NCBI GenBank assembly: GCA_963849005.1
Contig: CAWKGC010000024.1
Location: forward strand, 1 to 64,000
DNA: 64,000 nucleotides
Direction of reading: 5' to 3'
Source of the DNA: CAWKGC01 sp963849005
GTDB taxonomy: Bacteria > Pseudomonadota > Gammaproteobacteria > Burkholderiales > Usitatibacteraceae
Position numbers and translations under genes: made by a program. Below are positions 15,398 through 23,938 of the stretch, one piece after another (positions within the stretch are counted from its first letter, which is position 1; each line of letters opens with the position of its first letter). Under the pieces are notes generated by a model. It had not been told where the DNA came from. It ran no database searches and saw only the letters and a list, made by a program, of their open reading frames with translations.

Positions 15398-16123
15398 CTA
15401 CAAGGCCAACTCGGCCTCGCGCTCCGCCGGCGAAGGCTCGAATCCGCGCGAATGGTAGTGGGCGAAGATGGCATCGACCACGGCCTGGGGATCGTCGATG
15501 GTCTGGATCAGGCCCAGGTCCTCGGCGCCGATCGTGCCCTCGCGCACCAGCGTGCCGGAGAACCAGTCGACCGCGCCTTTCCAGAAGCTCGAGCCCATGA
15601 GGATGATGGGCAGGCGCCGGATCTTTCCCGTCTGCGTGAGGGTCAGCACCTCGAAGAGCTCGTCGAGCGTGCCGAAGCCGCCGGGCAGCATGACGAACGC
15701 GCAGGAAAGCTTCACGAACATCACCTTGCGCGCGAAGAAATGCTGGAAGGTGTGCGAGACGTCCTGATAGCGGTTCGCCGATTGCTCGTGCGGCAGCATG
15801 ATGTTGAGCCCGACGCTCGGGCTGTTTCCGGCGAAGGCGCCGACGTTGGCTGCCTCCATGATCCCCGGGCCGCCGCCCGAGATCACGGAAAAGCCCGCGT
15901 CCGAGAGCAGCCGCGACAGCTTCTCGGCAAGCTTGTAATAGGGGTGGCCGGGCGCGATGCGCGCGCTGCCGAATACGGTCACGCCGGGGTGGATGGCCTG
16001 GAGGCGCTCGGTCGCGGTGACGAACTCTGCCATAATCTCGAACATCCGCCACGCCTCGCGCGCCGAGACTTGCGAGCGCTTGATGAGCTGCGGGTCGGAG
16101 GGCTTGGGGACTTTGTCGTACAT
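15398..16123 (-). CDS. LOG-family protein (TIGR00730, Rossmann fold nucleotide hydrolase)
   Basis: 241 residues from ATG 16123, preceded by AAGGAG at a good distance. It has the two LOG signatures: GGGPGIMEAAN (near 80) and PGGFGTLDELFE (near 150, the PGGxGTxxE active site). Family members release free bases or nucleobase cytokinins from nucleoside 5'-monophosphates by phosphoribohydrolysis. The substrate in this organism is not known. Only 21 bp separate it from the divergent polA gene. Confidence 0.9.
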   Translation of the reverse strand: MYDKVPKPSDPQLIKRSQVSAREAWRMFEIMAEFVTATERLQAIHPGVTVFGSARIAPGHPYYKLAEKLSRLLSDAGFSVISGGGPGIMEAANVGAFAGNSPSVGLNIMLPHEQSANRYQDVSHTFQHFFARKVMFVKLSCAFVMLPGGFGTLDELFEVLTLTQTGKIRRLPIILMGSSFWKGAVDWFSGTLVREGTIGAEDLGLIQTIDDPQAVVDAIFAHYHSRGFEPSPAEREAELAL

Positions 16124-16144
16124 GCGATCTCCTTGTTTCCAGCG

Positions 16145-18913
16145 ATGACCGACTCGAAAAAACGCCTGCTGCTCGTCGACGCGTCCAGTTACCTGTACCG
16201 CGCCTTCCATGCGATGCCCGACCTGCGCAGCCCCGCCGGAGAGCCGACGGGCGCCATCAGCGGTGTCGTCGGCATGCTGCGAAAACTCAAGGCCGAGTAT
16301 CCGTCCGATTATATCGCCTGCGTTTTCGATCCCAAGGGCAAGACCTTCAGGGACGCGATCTACCCCGAGTACAAGGCGACGCGCTCGACGATGCCCGAGG
16401 ACATGGCGCTGCAGATCGGGCCGCTCTTCGAGACCATCAAGGCGCTCGGCTGGCCCTTGATCGTCGTCGACGGCGTCGAGGCCGACGACGTCATCGGCAC
16501 GCTCGCCGTCGAAGCGGCGGGCAAGGGCATCGAGACGGTGATCTCAACCGGCGACAAGGACCTCACGCAGCTGGTGAACGACCACGTGCTGTGGGTGAAC
16601 ACCATGTCCAACGAAAGGCTGGGCGCGGCCGGCGTGAAGCAGAAGTTCGGCGTGCCGCCCGAGCGCATCGTCGATTACCTCGCCCTCATGGGCGACAGCG
16701 TCGACAACGTGCCGGGCGTGGACAAGGTGGGGCCCAAGACGGCGGCGAAACTGCTCGAGCAGTACGGGACGCTCGAAGGCGTGATGGCCGCTTCGGGCGA
16801 GGTCAAGGGCGTGGTCGGCGAGAACCTGAGGAAAGCGCTCGACTGGCTGCCCACCGCGCGCGTGCTGGTGACGGTGAAAACCGACGCGGAGCTGCCGATC
16901 AAGGTCGGGGACCTCGCGCCGCAGGAGCCGGACAAGGCAGGCGCTTGCCGCGCTGTACGAGCGCTTCGGCTTTCGCACGTTGCGCGAGGCGCTTTCGAAA
17001 GAGGCGGGCGCGCCCGGCGCGGCACCCGCGCCCCCGCCCATCACCCCGGCGAGAGGGGCGCGGAGGCCCCGCCCGCCTTGCCTGCGCTGCGCGCAACTTT
17101 CATCGACACGCGCCGTTACGAGACGGTCCTCGACGCCGCGGCGCTCGAGAAGTGGATCGCAAGGATCGAGGCGGCCGAACTCACCTGCTTCGACACCGAG
17201 ACCACGGGGCTCGACCCGATGCTGGCGAAGATCGTCGGGCTCTCGTTCAGTGTCGAAGCGGGCGAGGCGTGCTACATCCCGCTCGCCCACCGCTATCCCG
17301 GCGCGCCGGAGCAGCTGGATCTCGACGCGACGCTCGCGCGGCTCAAGCCCTGGTTCGAAAGCGCGCGCCACGCCAAGCTCGGCCAGAACGCCAAGTACGA
17401 CCGCCACGTGCTCCTGAACCACGGCATCGCGGTCGCAGGCGTCGTGCACGACACGCTGCTCGAATCCTATGTGCTGGAAAGCCACCATCGCCACGACATG
17501 GATTCGCTCGCGATGCGCCACCTGGGTGCCAAGACCATCGCGTTCGAGGATGTCGCCGGCAAGGGTGCGTCCATGATCGGCTTCGACCAGGTCGACATCG
17601 AGCGCGCGACGGCGTATTCCGCGGAGGATGCCGACGTCACGCTGCAACTGCACGGCGCGCTATGGCCGCAGGTGAAAGGCGACGCGAAGCTGCGCCACAT
17701 CTATGCGGACATCGAGATTCCCGTGTCGTCCGTGCTGCTGGAGATGGAAAGGAACGGCGTGCTGATCGACGCGCAGCTCCTCGCCACGCAGAGCCGCGAG
17801 CTCGGCGAGAAGATGATGGCGCTCGAGCAGCGCGCCTTCGAGGAAGCGGGGCAGCCCTTCAACCTCGGCAGCCCCAAGCAGATCGGCGAGATCCTGTTCG
17901 GGAAGATGCAGCTCCCGGTGGTCAAGAAGACGCCCTCGGGGGCGCCTTCGACCGACGAGGAAGTGCTGGAAAAACTCGCGCTCGACTATCCGCTGCCGAA
18001 GATCCTCCTCGAGCAGCGCGGCGTGGCGAAGTTGAAAAGCACCTACACCGACAAGCTGCCGCGCATGGTGAATCCCTCGACAGGGCGCGTGCACACCAAT
18101 TATGCGCAGGCAGTCGCCGTCACGGGGCGGCTCTCGTCCACCGACCCCAACCTGCAGAACATCCCGGTGCGCACCGCCGAGGGCCGGCGCATCCGCGAGG
18201 CCTTCATCGCGCCGCCCGGGAGCCGCATCATCTCGGCGGACTATTCGCAGATCGAGCTTCGCATCATGGCGCACCTCTCCGGCGACAAGTCGCTGCTGGA
18301 TGCTTTCGCGCGCGGCGACGACATCCACCGCGCCACGGCGGCGGAGATCTTCGGCGTACCGCAAGAGACGGTGGACAGCGAGCAGCGCCGCTACGCCAAG
18401 GTGATCAACTTCGGGCTGATCTACGGCATGAGCGCGTTCGGGCTGGCCGCCAACCTCGGCATCGAGCGCGCCGCCGCGGCGAGCTACATCGACAAGTATT
18501 TCGCGCGCTATCCGGGCGTGGCAGCGTACATGCAGCGCACGCGGCAGGAGGCGCACGACCGCGGCTATGTGGAGACGGTGTTCGGCCGGCGCCTGTGGCT
18601 GCCCGACATCGGCTCGGCCAACCAGCAGCGCCGCCAGGGCGCGGAGCGGCAGGCGATCAACGCGCCAATGCAGGGCACGGCGGCCGACCTTATCAAGCTG
18701 GCGATGATCGCGGTGTCGGGGTGGCTCGCGAAGGAGAAGCTCGCCACGCTGCTGATCATGCAGGTGCACGACGAGCTCGTGCTCGAAGTGCCGGAGACCG
18801 AAGTGACCAAGGTGCACGACGCGTTGCCGGGGCTCATGTGCAACGTCGCGAAGCTCGATGTGCCTTTGCTCGTCGAAGCCGGCGTGGGCGCCAACTGGGA
18901 CGAGGCGCACTGA
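16145..18913 (+). CDS. polA: DNA polymerase I (two compensating frameshifts in the linker)
   Basis: Gap-filling and primer-removing polymerase. 922 codons, the usual size. The 5'-3' exonuclease is residues 1-290 (LLLVDASSYLYRAF, GDKDLTQLV, GPKTAAKLL). The 3'-5' proofreading domain keeps CFDTETTGLDP, LGQNAKYD and YSAEDADVTL, so proofreading should be active. Polymerase motifs A (SADYSQIELRIMAHLS), B (RRYAKVINFGLIYGMS) and C (MQVHDELVLE) are complete. One extra base near 16938 and one missing base between about 17040 and 17070 put about 40 residues out of frame. The alternative frame reads ALAALYERFGFRTLREAL, the expected end of the 5'-nuclease domain. The frame stays open, but the true protein should be read with both repairs. 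Confidence 0.95.
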   Translation: MTDSKKRLLLVDASSYLYRAFHAMPDLRSPAGEPTGAISGVVGMLRKLKAEYPSDYIACVFDPKGKTFRDAIYPEYKATRSTMPEDMALQIGPLFETIKALGWPLIVVDGVEADDVIGTLAVEAAGKGIETVISTGDKDLTQLVNDHVLWVNTMSNERLGAAGVKQKFGVPPERIVDYLALMGDSVDNVPGVDKVGPKTAAKLLEQYGTLEGVMAASGEVKGVVGENLRKALDWLPTARVLVTVKTDAELPIKVGDLAPQEPDKAGACRAVRALRLSHVARGAFERGGRARRGTRAPAHHPGERGAEAPPALPALRATFIDTRRYETVLDAAALEKWIARIEAAELTCFDTETTGLDPMLAKIVGLSFSVEAGEACYIPLAHRYPGAPEQLDLDATLARLKPWFESARHAKLGQNAKYDRHVLLNHGIAVAGVVHDTLLESYVLESHHRHDMDSLAMRHLGAKTIAFEDVAGKGASMIGFDQVDIERATAYSAEDADVTLQLHGALWPQVKGDAKLRHIYADIEIPVSSVLLEMERNGVLIDAQLLATQSRELGEKMMALEQRAFEEAGQPFNLGSPKQIGEILFGKMQLPVVKKTPSGAPSTDEEVLEKLALDYPLPKILLEQRGVAKLKSTYTDKLPRMVNPSTGRVHTNYAQAVAVTGRLSSTDPNLQNIPVRTAEGRRIREAFIAPPGSRIISADYSQIELRIMAHLSGDKSLLDAFARGDDIHRATAAEIFGVPQETVDSEQRRYAKVINFGLIYGMSAFGLAANLGIERAAAASYIDKYFARYPGVAAYMQRTRQEAHDRGYVETVFGRRLWLPDIGSANQQRRQGAERQAINAPMQGTAADLIKLAMIAVSGWLAKEKLATLLIMQVHDELVLEVPETEVTKVHDALPGLMCNVAKLDVPLLVEAGVGANWDEAH

Positions 18914-18918
18914 AAGTG

Positions 18919-19272
18919 TCAGGCTGCGCGCTTGTTCTGGATGTGGCGCTCCGTCAATAGGTACAAGACATACTGGTTGAGACTGACGCCTTGCAGCTTC
19001 GCGGCGCGAGTCATTTCAGCATGAAGGCGCTTGGGGACGCGCATCAGGAATTTGCCGCTGTAGGTTGCATCGTCGATGCGTTGCGACGGCTCCGGAACCG
19101 CTCGCTTTGCGCTCCTGGCGGCCTTCTTCCATGCCTCTATCGCGTCGCGCGCTTCTTCAATCGCCTCGGCTTCGGTCTTTCCCCAGGCACTGCAGCCCGG
19201 CAAGTCGGGAACGACGGCGATATACCCCTTGTCTTCATCGCTCCAGAACAGCTCTATTGGATACTTACGCAT
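18919..19272 (-). CDS. hicB: HicB-like antitoxin
   Basis: 117 residues from ATG 19272. The N-terminal HicB fold is IELFWSDEDKGYIAVVPDLPGCSAWG. The C-terminal DNA-binding part is of ribbon-helix-helix type (GKFLMRVPKRLHAEMTRAA...LNQYVLYLL). In this family the antitoxin both blocks HicA and represses the operon. GGAG lies 6 bp before ATG 19272; an ATG at 19284 is the alternative. The start overlaps the end of hicA, so translation is coupled. It converges with polA, 5 bp away. Confidence 0.9.
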   Translation of the reverse strand: MRKYPIELFWSDEDKGYIAVVPDLPGCSAWGKTEAEAIEEARDAIEAWKKAARSAKRAVPEPSQRIDDATYSGKFLMRVPKRLHAEMTRAAKLQGVSLNQYVLYLLTERHIQNKRAA

Positions 19273-19513
19273 CGTCTTCTCCATACTTCTCGATCATCTT
19301 CGCCAGTTGGCGACCTTGGTATGGCGGCACGAAACCGCTCCGATCCTGGAACACAAGGAGGTCAGCTTCACCCTGGCGGGCAAAAGCGCGGTGCGAGCCC
19401 TTGCCGCCCTTGTGATTGAACCCCAGCCACTCGGCAACCTTGCAGGCCTCGTCGAACCGTACCGAACCCGGATTGGCAACGATCGACGCGAGCAGCTTTC
19501 GCCTCGTATTCAC
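19265..19513 (-). CDS. hicA: HicA-like mRNA interferase toxin
   Basis: 82 residues, GTG start. The dsRBD-like HicA fold is visible: KLLASIVANPGSVRFDEACKVAEWLGF, then GGKGSHRAFAR with the catalytic histidine in GSH. HicA toxins cleave mRNA independently of the ribosome until bound by HicB. Upstream of hicB, as is usual for the family. The frame is intact, so the pair may be functional. The start codon lies about where transcription from the -10 element at 19520-19525 would begin (see findings). Confidence 0.9.
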   Translation of the reverse strand: MNTRRKLLASIVANPGSVRFDEACKVAEWLGFNHKGGKGSHRAFARQGEADLLVFQDRSGFVPPYQGRQLAKMIEKYGEDDA

Positions 19514-19519
19514 GGCAAG

Positions 19520-19525
19520 ATTATA
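19520..19525 (-). promoter_or_regulatory. -10 element of hicAB
   Basis: Perfect TATAAT on the minus strand, only 6 bp from the annotated hicA GTG. The -35 region is weak. The segment upstream holds the palindrome GATATC near 19533-19538, a possible part of a HicB operator. Confidence 0.5.
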
Positions 19526-19572
19526 CTACATGCGATATCATCCAATTGAGCGTACCTTCTCCGGAATGTCCC

Positions 19573-20598
19573 ATGCGCAAGGAAGTTGAACGAGCACTCG
19601 ATGCGAGCCTCCGGGAATATGACGGGCTCTACTCGCGCCTTGCCAACGAGAGCGAAATGCATGCCGCTGTCCGCTTGCTCGTTGCCGGTGAATTGGTCGC
19701 TATTCCCACTGAGACTGTCTACGGCCTAGGGGCGGACGCGGCCAACCCGGAAGCGGTGGCGAAGATCTTCGCGCTGAAGGGCCGTCCCGCCGACCATCCC
19801 CTGATCGTGCACATCGCGAAGGACGCGCGGCTGGACGACTGGGCGGTCGACATCCCCGATGCGGCGCGCAAGCTTGCAGCGAAGTTCTGGCCCGGGCCGC
19901 TGACGCTGATCCTGAAGAAATCCGCGCGCATCCCGGCGATCGTCACCGGCGGGCAGGATTCGGTGGGGCTACGCTGCCCGGCGCATCCGCTGGCGCTCGA
20001 GTTGCTGGAGCAATTCGCGAAGGCGGGCAGCGGAATCATCGCCGCGCCCTCGGCCAACAAATTCGGCCACGTGAGCCCGACCACTGCCGAGCATGTGCGC
20101 ACCGAATTCGGCGCCGAACTCATGGTGCTCGACGGTGGGCCCTGCCCGGTGGGGATCGAGTCGACCATCCTCGACCTTTCGCGCGGCATGCCGGCGCTCT
20201 TGCGCCCGGGTGCGATCACGCGCGAGCAGATCGCGGAAGTGATCGGGGAGATGCCGCACGGCCTCGATGCCGCCGCGCCTCGCGCCTCGGGAACGCTGGA
20301 ATCGCATTACGCTCCTCGCACGCCGCTGAGGCTGGTGGAGGAAGCCGATCCGTCTCCGGCATCCGCCGTCCTCGCGCGGAGGGCACCGCCGGCGGGCATG
20401 GTCGCATCCGATTGGATCGCCGCGCCGGTCGATGCCGCGGGCTATGCGCACGACCTCTACGCCAACCTGCGCACGCTCGATGCCAGCGGGGCGGTCGAGA
20501 TTCTTGTCGAGAGACCGCCGACGACGCCGGAATGGGACGGCGTGAACGACCGGCTGATGCGCGCGGCGGCGGGCGACGTCGAGGACGACGAGACCTAG
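19573..20598 (+). CDS. L-threonylcarbamoyladenylate synthase (Sua5/YwlC type)
   Basis: Makes threonylcarbamoyl-AMP from threonine, bicarbonate and ATP for the t6A37 tRNA modification. The YrdC domain has VAIPTETVYGLGADA, KGRPADHPLIVHI and PSANKFGHVSPTTAEHV. A separate C-terminal Sua5 domain (from about 230) makes this the long form. Start choice is uncertain: ATG 19573 gives 341 residues with a 28-residue N-terminal extension (MRKEVERALDASLREYDG) not usual for the family. TTG 19546 is longer, and ATG 19657 (MHAAVRLLVAGELVAIP) gives the canonical start. The stop overlaps the convergent NRDE gene by 4 bp. Confidence 0.9.
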   Translation: MRKEVERALDASLREYDGLYSRLANESEMHAAVRLLVAGELVAIPTETVYGLGADAANPEAVAKIFALKGRPADHPLIVHIAKDARLDDWAVDIPDAARKLAAKFWPGPLTLILKKSARIPAIVTGGQDSVGLRCPAHPLALELLEQFAKAGSGIIAAPSANKFGHVSPTTAEHVRTEFGAELMVLDGGPCPVGIESTILDLSRGMPALLRPGAITREQIAEVIGEMPHGLDAAAPRASGTLESHYAPRTPLRLVEEADPSPASAVLARRAPPAGMVASDWIAAPVDAAGYAHDLYANLRTLDASGAVEILVERPPTTPEWDGVNDRLMRAAAGDVEDDET

Positions 20599-21359
20599 TC
20601 GAGCGCGAAATCGTGGCGCGCGGTGCCGGTGACCTTGCCCTTCGCGTCGCGCGTGCGTTCCTCGAAGATCACGCGGCGGTCCCGCCCCACCATCAGGACG
20701 GTCGAGCAGCGCGTGCCGTAGCGCACGCCGCGGATCAGCGCGGGCGAGAGCATGCGCTCCCAGGTGACGCCGACGCCGGTATCGGGGAGCGCGGCGTCGG
20801 GCGGCTGCGTGGTGTCGCCGAGAAGATCGAACAGCGGCTCGATGTCGCGCGCGCCTTCTTTCAGGATTCGCGCCAACGCCCTGCGGCCGCGTGCAACCTT
20901 GGGCCAGGGCTCGTCGAGGATGTGATTGGACAGCCCGTGCACGCCGGGAGGGATCTTGCGCACGCCACGCTCGCGGCTGCCGAAAATCCACAGGCCGTCG
21001 ACATCACCGGCGACGAGGTTGAAGGCATTGAACTCCGCGGCGCGCATCGACAGGGTCGCGAGGTAATCGTCGGGCTGCATCGTGCCGAGCAGGCATTCGG
21101 TGACGAGTTGCCCGCGCGAGGGCGCGTTCGAGCGCCGGTCCGCGGGATCGCGGAAATTCGTGATCGCGGCGATCCGTCCTGCACGGGTCACGCCCATCCA
21201 CGTGCCGCCGGCGCGCAGGTCGCGGCCGGCAAGCAGCGTCGGCGTGTCCCACCACCAGTGCGCCTCCTGCGCGCCGCGGTCGCGCCATTCGTCGCGGTTG
21301 GCGGCGATCACCAACGGCCAGTCGGGGTGCACCTTCGTGGCGAAGAGGATCAGGCACAT
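20595..21359 (-). CDS. NRDE family protein (TANGO2-like)
   Basis: 254 residues, starting MCLILFATKVHPDWPLVIAANRDEW, with the name-giving NRDE motif at about residues 21-24. The catalytic-like Cys2 at the N-terminus and the alpha-beta-beta-alpha pattern recall N-terminal nucleophile hydrolases. Bacterial NRDE proteins have no settled function; animal TANGO2 is linked to heme and lipid handling. The gene sits 6 bp downstream of a small unknown gene. Confidence 0.88.
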   Translation of the reverse strand: MCLILFATKVHPDWPLVIAANRDEWRDRGAQEAHWWWDTPTLLAGRDLRAGGTWMGVTRAGRIAAITNFRDPADRRSNAPSRGQLVTECLLGTMQPDDYLATLSMRAAEFNAFNLVAGDVDGLWIFGSRERGVRKIPPGVHGLSNHILDEPWPKVARGRRALARILKEGARDIEPLFDLLGDTTQPPDAALPDTGVGVTWERMLSPALIRGVRYGTRCSTVLMVGRDRRVIFEERTRDAKGKVTGTARHDFALD

Positions 21360-21365
21360 GGCGCG

Positions 21366-21617
21366 TCAGCCCTCGGAGGCGAGCAGGGCCTTCAGCGCCG
21401 CGGCATATTTCGCGTTGTCGAACTCGCGGCCTTCGCCCATCATCGCCTGCATCTCGACGCGCACGACGTTGGCGACCAGCATCTTCGCCTGCCCCGGCGA
21501 GCGGCCCCGTGCGAGAAGCTGGTCAACCGCGGCCTTCGTGTCCGGCGGGTCGCCGCTCTCGATGTGGTCGTCGACGACCTGGATGAAGGGATCCTTGAGT
21601 GTCTTGTCGGATTCCAT
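21366..21617 (-). CDS. Small conserved-looking helical protein, function unknown
   Basis: 83 residues from ATG 21617 (MESDKTLKDPFIQVVDDHIE). GGAGAG lies upstream. Mostly helical and acidic, with the pattern PPDTKAAVDQLLARGRSPGQAKMLVANVVRVEMQAMM. I do not recognise the family with certainty. A longer frame beginning in the repeat at about 21707 is not credible as a start. It lies directly upstream of the NRDE gene and may share its transcript. Confidence 0.65.
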   Translation of the reverse strand: MESDKTLKDPFIQVVDDHIESGDPPDTKAAVDQLLARGRSPGQAKMLVANVVRVEMQAMMGEGREFDNAKYAAALKALLASEG

Positions 21618-21715
21618 GCGCCTCTCCTTTTCGGTCCCGGGTGCGAGGCGCCATGATACGAGAAGCGGGAATAAAGGGGTCGGCGAAAAATTGGGGTCAG
21701 AGTACATTTCCGGCC

Positions 21716-21801
21716 GGGAATAATGGGGTCAGAGTACATTTCCAGCCGGATCGCACAGCGATCCTCTGCGTCTGGAAATGTACTCTGACCCCATTATTCC
21801 C
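21716..21801. repeat. GGGGTCAGAGTACATTT-family inverted repeat, 30-bp perfect arms
   Basis: Arms at 21716-21745 and 21772-21801 are exact reverse complements over 30 bp, around a 26-bp loop. A further forward half copy lies at 21691-21710. The right arm provides the TAA stop codon of the DUF429 gene (21796-21794). The repeat separates two minus-strand genes. Confidence 0.88.
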
Positions 21802-22624
21802 CTGCGTCGCAACTCACGATCCATCCTTCGACCGGATCGACCTTGACCGGCAGGCCGTAGTTGTTCGCGCGCCGCTTCCACGCCCACGCCGCCTGCACCG
21901 CGCAGAGCACCGCGTCCAGCATGTCGCCGCTGGCGTCGTTCTCCATTTCCGCGAGAATGGCGGCGGCAGGCTCGACGGTGATCGCGAGCGGATGGTCGCC
22001 GGTGAGGAGCGCGCCGATGATCTCGCGCCTGGCCTCCGACCGCGCGGGCGTCTGCTTTGCCTTCTCGTCGCTCTTGTAGGGCGCCTTGGTGATGCGCCGC
22101 GCGAGCATGCCGGGATAGCCTTCGAGCGCGATGCGCTTCGGGTCGCCCGCGTGCAGGCCGGGGACGTCGACGCCGGCGGCCAGCAACCGGGGCGCACCGG
22201 CGTGCAGCATGAAGAGCACCGGCGGGTTCACCCACTTCATCGATGGGCTCGAGCCCGCGATCAAGTCGCTCGCCCGGTGCGCGAACTTGCTGCCCGCGGG
22301 CCGCGCGTCGCAGTAGGCCTTGGCGCGCTCACGCAGTTCCGCAAGCGGCAAGGCGGCAACCGTCTCGGTGATGCGCCGCCACACATCGATGCCCTTGGTC
22401 GGCCAGCCCTGCGCGACAACGAACTCGCGCGGCAGGGCGAAGGGAAAATCGAACGCGCCGAGCCACGGTCCCTCGTGGGCGAGCCAGTGCTCGAAGGCGG
22501 CGAAGTCCTCCAGCCGGTAGCGCGAATCGATCGTGAGCGTGGAACGCGACAACGCGCCCGAGGCGATGGTGATCGGCTTGGCCTTGCGCGGCCGGCTGGT
22601 GAAATCGATGCCGTGCAGTCGCAA
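21794..22624 (-). CDS. DUF429 family protein
   Basis: 276 residues, starting MRLHGIDFTSRPRKAKPITIA. The GIDFTS opening and the spacing of acidic residues (GAFDFPFALP, ENDASGDMLDAVLCAVQAAWAW) fit the DUF429 family, which has an RNase-H-like fold and is sometimes suggested to be a nuclease. The function is unknown. The stop codon lies within the intergenic repeat, so the last residues may have been altered by the repeat insertion. It follows the TRAP genes by 10 bp and could be on their transcript. Confidence 0.82.
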   Translation of the reverse strand: MRLHGIDFTSRPRKAKPITIASGALSRSTLTIDSRYRLEDFAAFEHWLAHEGPWLGAFDFPFALPREFVVAQGWPTKGIDVWRRITETVAALPLAELRERAKAYCDARPAGSKFAHRASDLIAGSSPSMKWVNPPVLFMLHAGAPRLLAAGVDVPGLHAGDPKRIALEGYPGMLARRITKAPYKSDEKAKQTPARSEARREIIGALLTGDHPLAITVEPAAAILAEMENDASGDMLDAVLCAVQAAWAWKRRANNYGLPVKVDPVEGWIVSCDAGE

Positions 22625-22634
22625 CGCGGGAAGT

Positions 22635-23936
22635 TCAGCGGTTGGCCATCTGCTCCGGCAGCCAGGTGATGAGCCCCGGGAAGAGGTACACCAGCATCAC
22701 GGCGGCCATCATGAGCACGAAGAACGGCAGTGCCACCTTGCCGATCCAGGTGATCTCGCGCTTGGTCATGCCCTGCAGGACGAACAGGTTGAAGCCGACC
22801 GGAGGCGTGATCTGCGCCATCTCGACCACCAGCACGATGAAGATGCCGAACCAGATCAAGTCGATGCCGGCCTTCTGGATGGTGGGCAGGATCACGCCCA
22901 TGGTCAGCACCACCATCGAGATGCCGTCGAGGAAACAGCCGAGCACGACGTAGAACACCATCAGGCAGGCGAGCAGCCAGAATTGAGAGAGCCCGAGGGA
23001 GCCGATGAACTCCGCGAGGTGCCGCGGCAGCCCGATGTAGCCCATGGACAGCGTGAGGAACGAGGCGCCGGCGAGGATGAACGCGATCATGCAATAAAGG
23101 CGCGTGGCGCCCATCAGGCTCTCGTTGAACACCTTCACGTTGAGCGAGCCCTGCACCGCTGAAAGGATGAGGGAGCCCACGACGCCGAGCGCCGCGGCCT
23201 CGGTCGCCGTGGCGATGCCGACGTAGATGGATCCCAGCACGCAGGCGATCAGCAGCACCACCGGGATCAGGTGCCGCGAGGCGTAGATCTTCTGGCCGAA
23301 GCTCATGTGCGCATCCGCGGGCGGGATCTTCCCCGGATGCAGCAGCGCCCAGATGATCGTGTAGCCCATGAAGAGGCCCGCGAGCAGCAGCCCGGGAATC
23401 ACGCCGGCGATGAAGAGCTTGGTGATCGAGACTTCCGCCGTCACGCCATAGACGATCATGATGATCGACGGCGGGATCAGGAGTCCCAGCGTGCCCGCGC
23501 CCGCGAGCGAGCCGATGGTGATGTCGTCCGGGTAGCCGCGCTTCTTCAATTCCGGAAGCGTCATCTTGCCGATCGTGGCGCAGGTCGCCGCACTCGAGCC
23601 GGACACCGCGGCGAAGATGGTGCAGCCGATGATGTTGGTGTGCAGGAGCCGGCCGGGGATCTTCGACAGCCACGGTGCCAGCCCCTTGAACATGTCCTCG
23701 GAGAGCTTGGTGCGAAAGAGTATCTCGCCCATCCAGACGAACAGCGGCAGCGCGGTCAGCGTCCACGACGAGAGCGACCCCCAGATCGTCACCGCCATCG
23801 AGTCGCCCACGGGGCGCGTGGTGAAAAGTTCCATGCCGATCCACGCAACGCCTACCAGCGACAGCCCGATCCACACGCCGCTGCCGAGCAGCAGGAAGAG
23901 AAGCACGATGAGGAGCAGCGTGATCAGGAGGTCCAT
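22635..23936 (-). CDS. dctM: TRAP transporter large permease (DctM)
   Basis: 433 residues with about 12 hydrophobic segments. It is the ion-coupled transport subunit of a tripartite ATP-independent periplasmic carrier. Typical DctM features: the repeated inverted halves, AAVSGSSAATCATIGKM and the ending VVEMAQITPPVGFNLFVLQG. It overlaps nothing and lies 2 bp after dctQ. The substrate is not identifiable from the permease alone. Confidence 0.95.
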   Translation of the reverse strand: MDLLITLLLIVLLFLLLGSGVWIGLSLVGVAWIGMELFTTRPVGDSMAVTIWGSLSSWTLTALPLFVWMGEILFRTKLSEDMFKGLAPWLSKIPGRLLHTNIIGCTIFAAVSGSSAATCATIGKMTLPELKKRGYPDDITIGSLAGAGTLGLLIPPSIIMIVYGVTAEVSITKLFIAGVIPGLLLAGLFMGYTIIWALLHPGKIPPADAHMSFGQKIYASRHLIPVVLLIACVLGSIYVGIATATEAAALGVVGSLILSAVQGSLNVKVFNESLMGATRLYCMIAFILAGASFLTLSMGYIGLPRHLAEFIGSLGLSQFWLLACLMVFYVVLGCFLDGISMVVLTMGVILPTIQKAGIDLIWFGIFIVLVVEMAQITPPVGFNLFVLQGMTKREITWIGKVALPFFVLMMAAVMLVYLFPGLITWLPEQMANR

Positions 23937-23938
23937 GC

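Noticed and set aside
16938..17070. Programmed frameshifting in polA, purD, ilvD and other genes
   Set aside because: There is no shared slippery heptamer, no stem-loop rule and no plausible regulatory logic. The sites are scattered over unrelated housekeeping genes, and error is simpler.
21366..21707. A longer version of the small helical protein beginning MYSDPNF
   Set aside because: The extra N-terminus is translated from the GGGGTCAGAGTACATTT repeat. ATG 21617 has its own ribosome-binding site.
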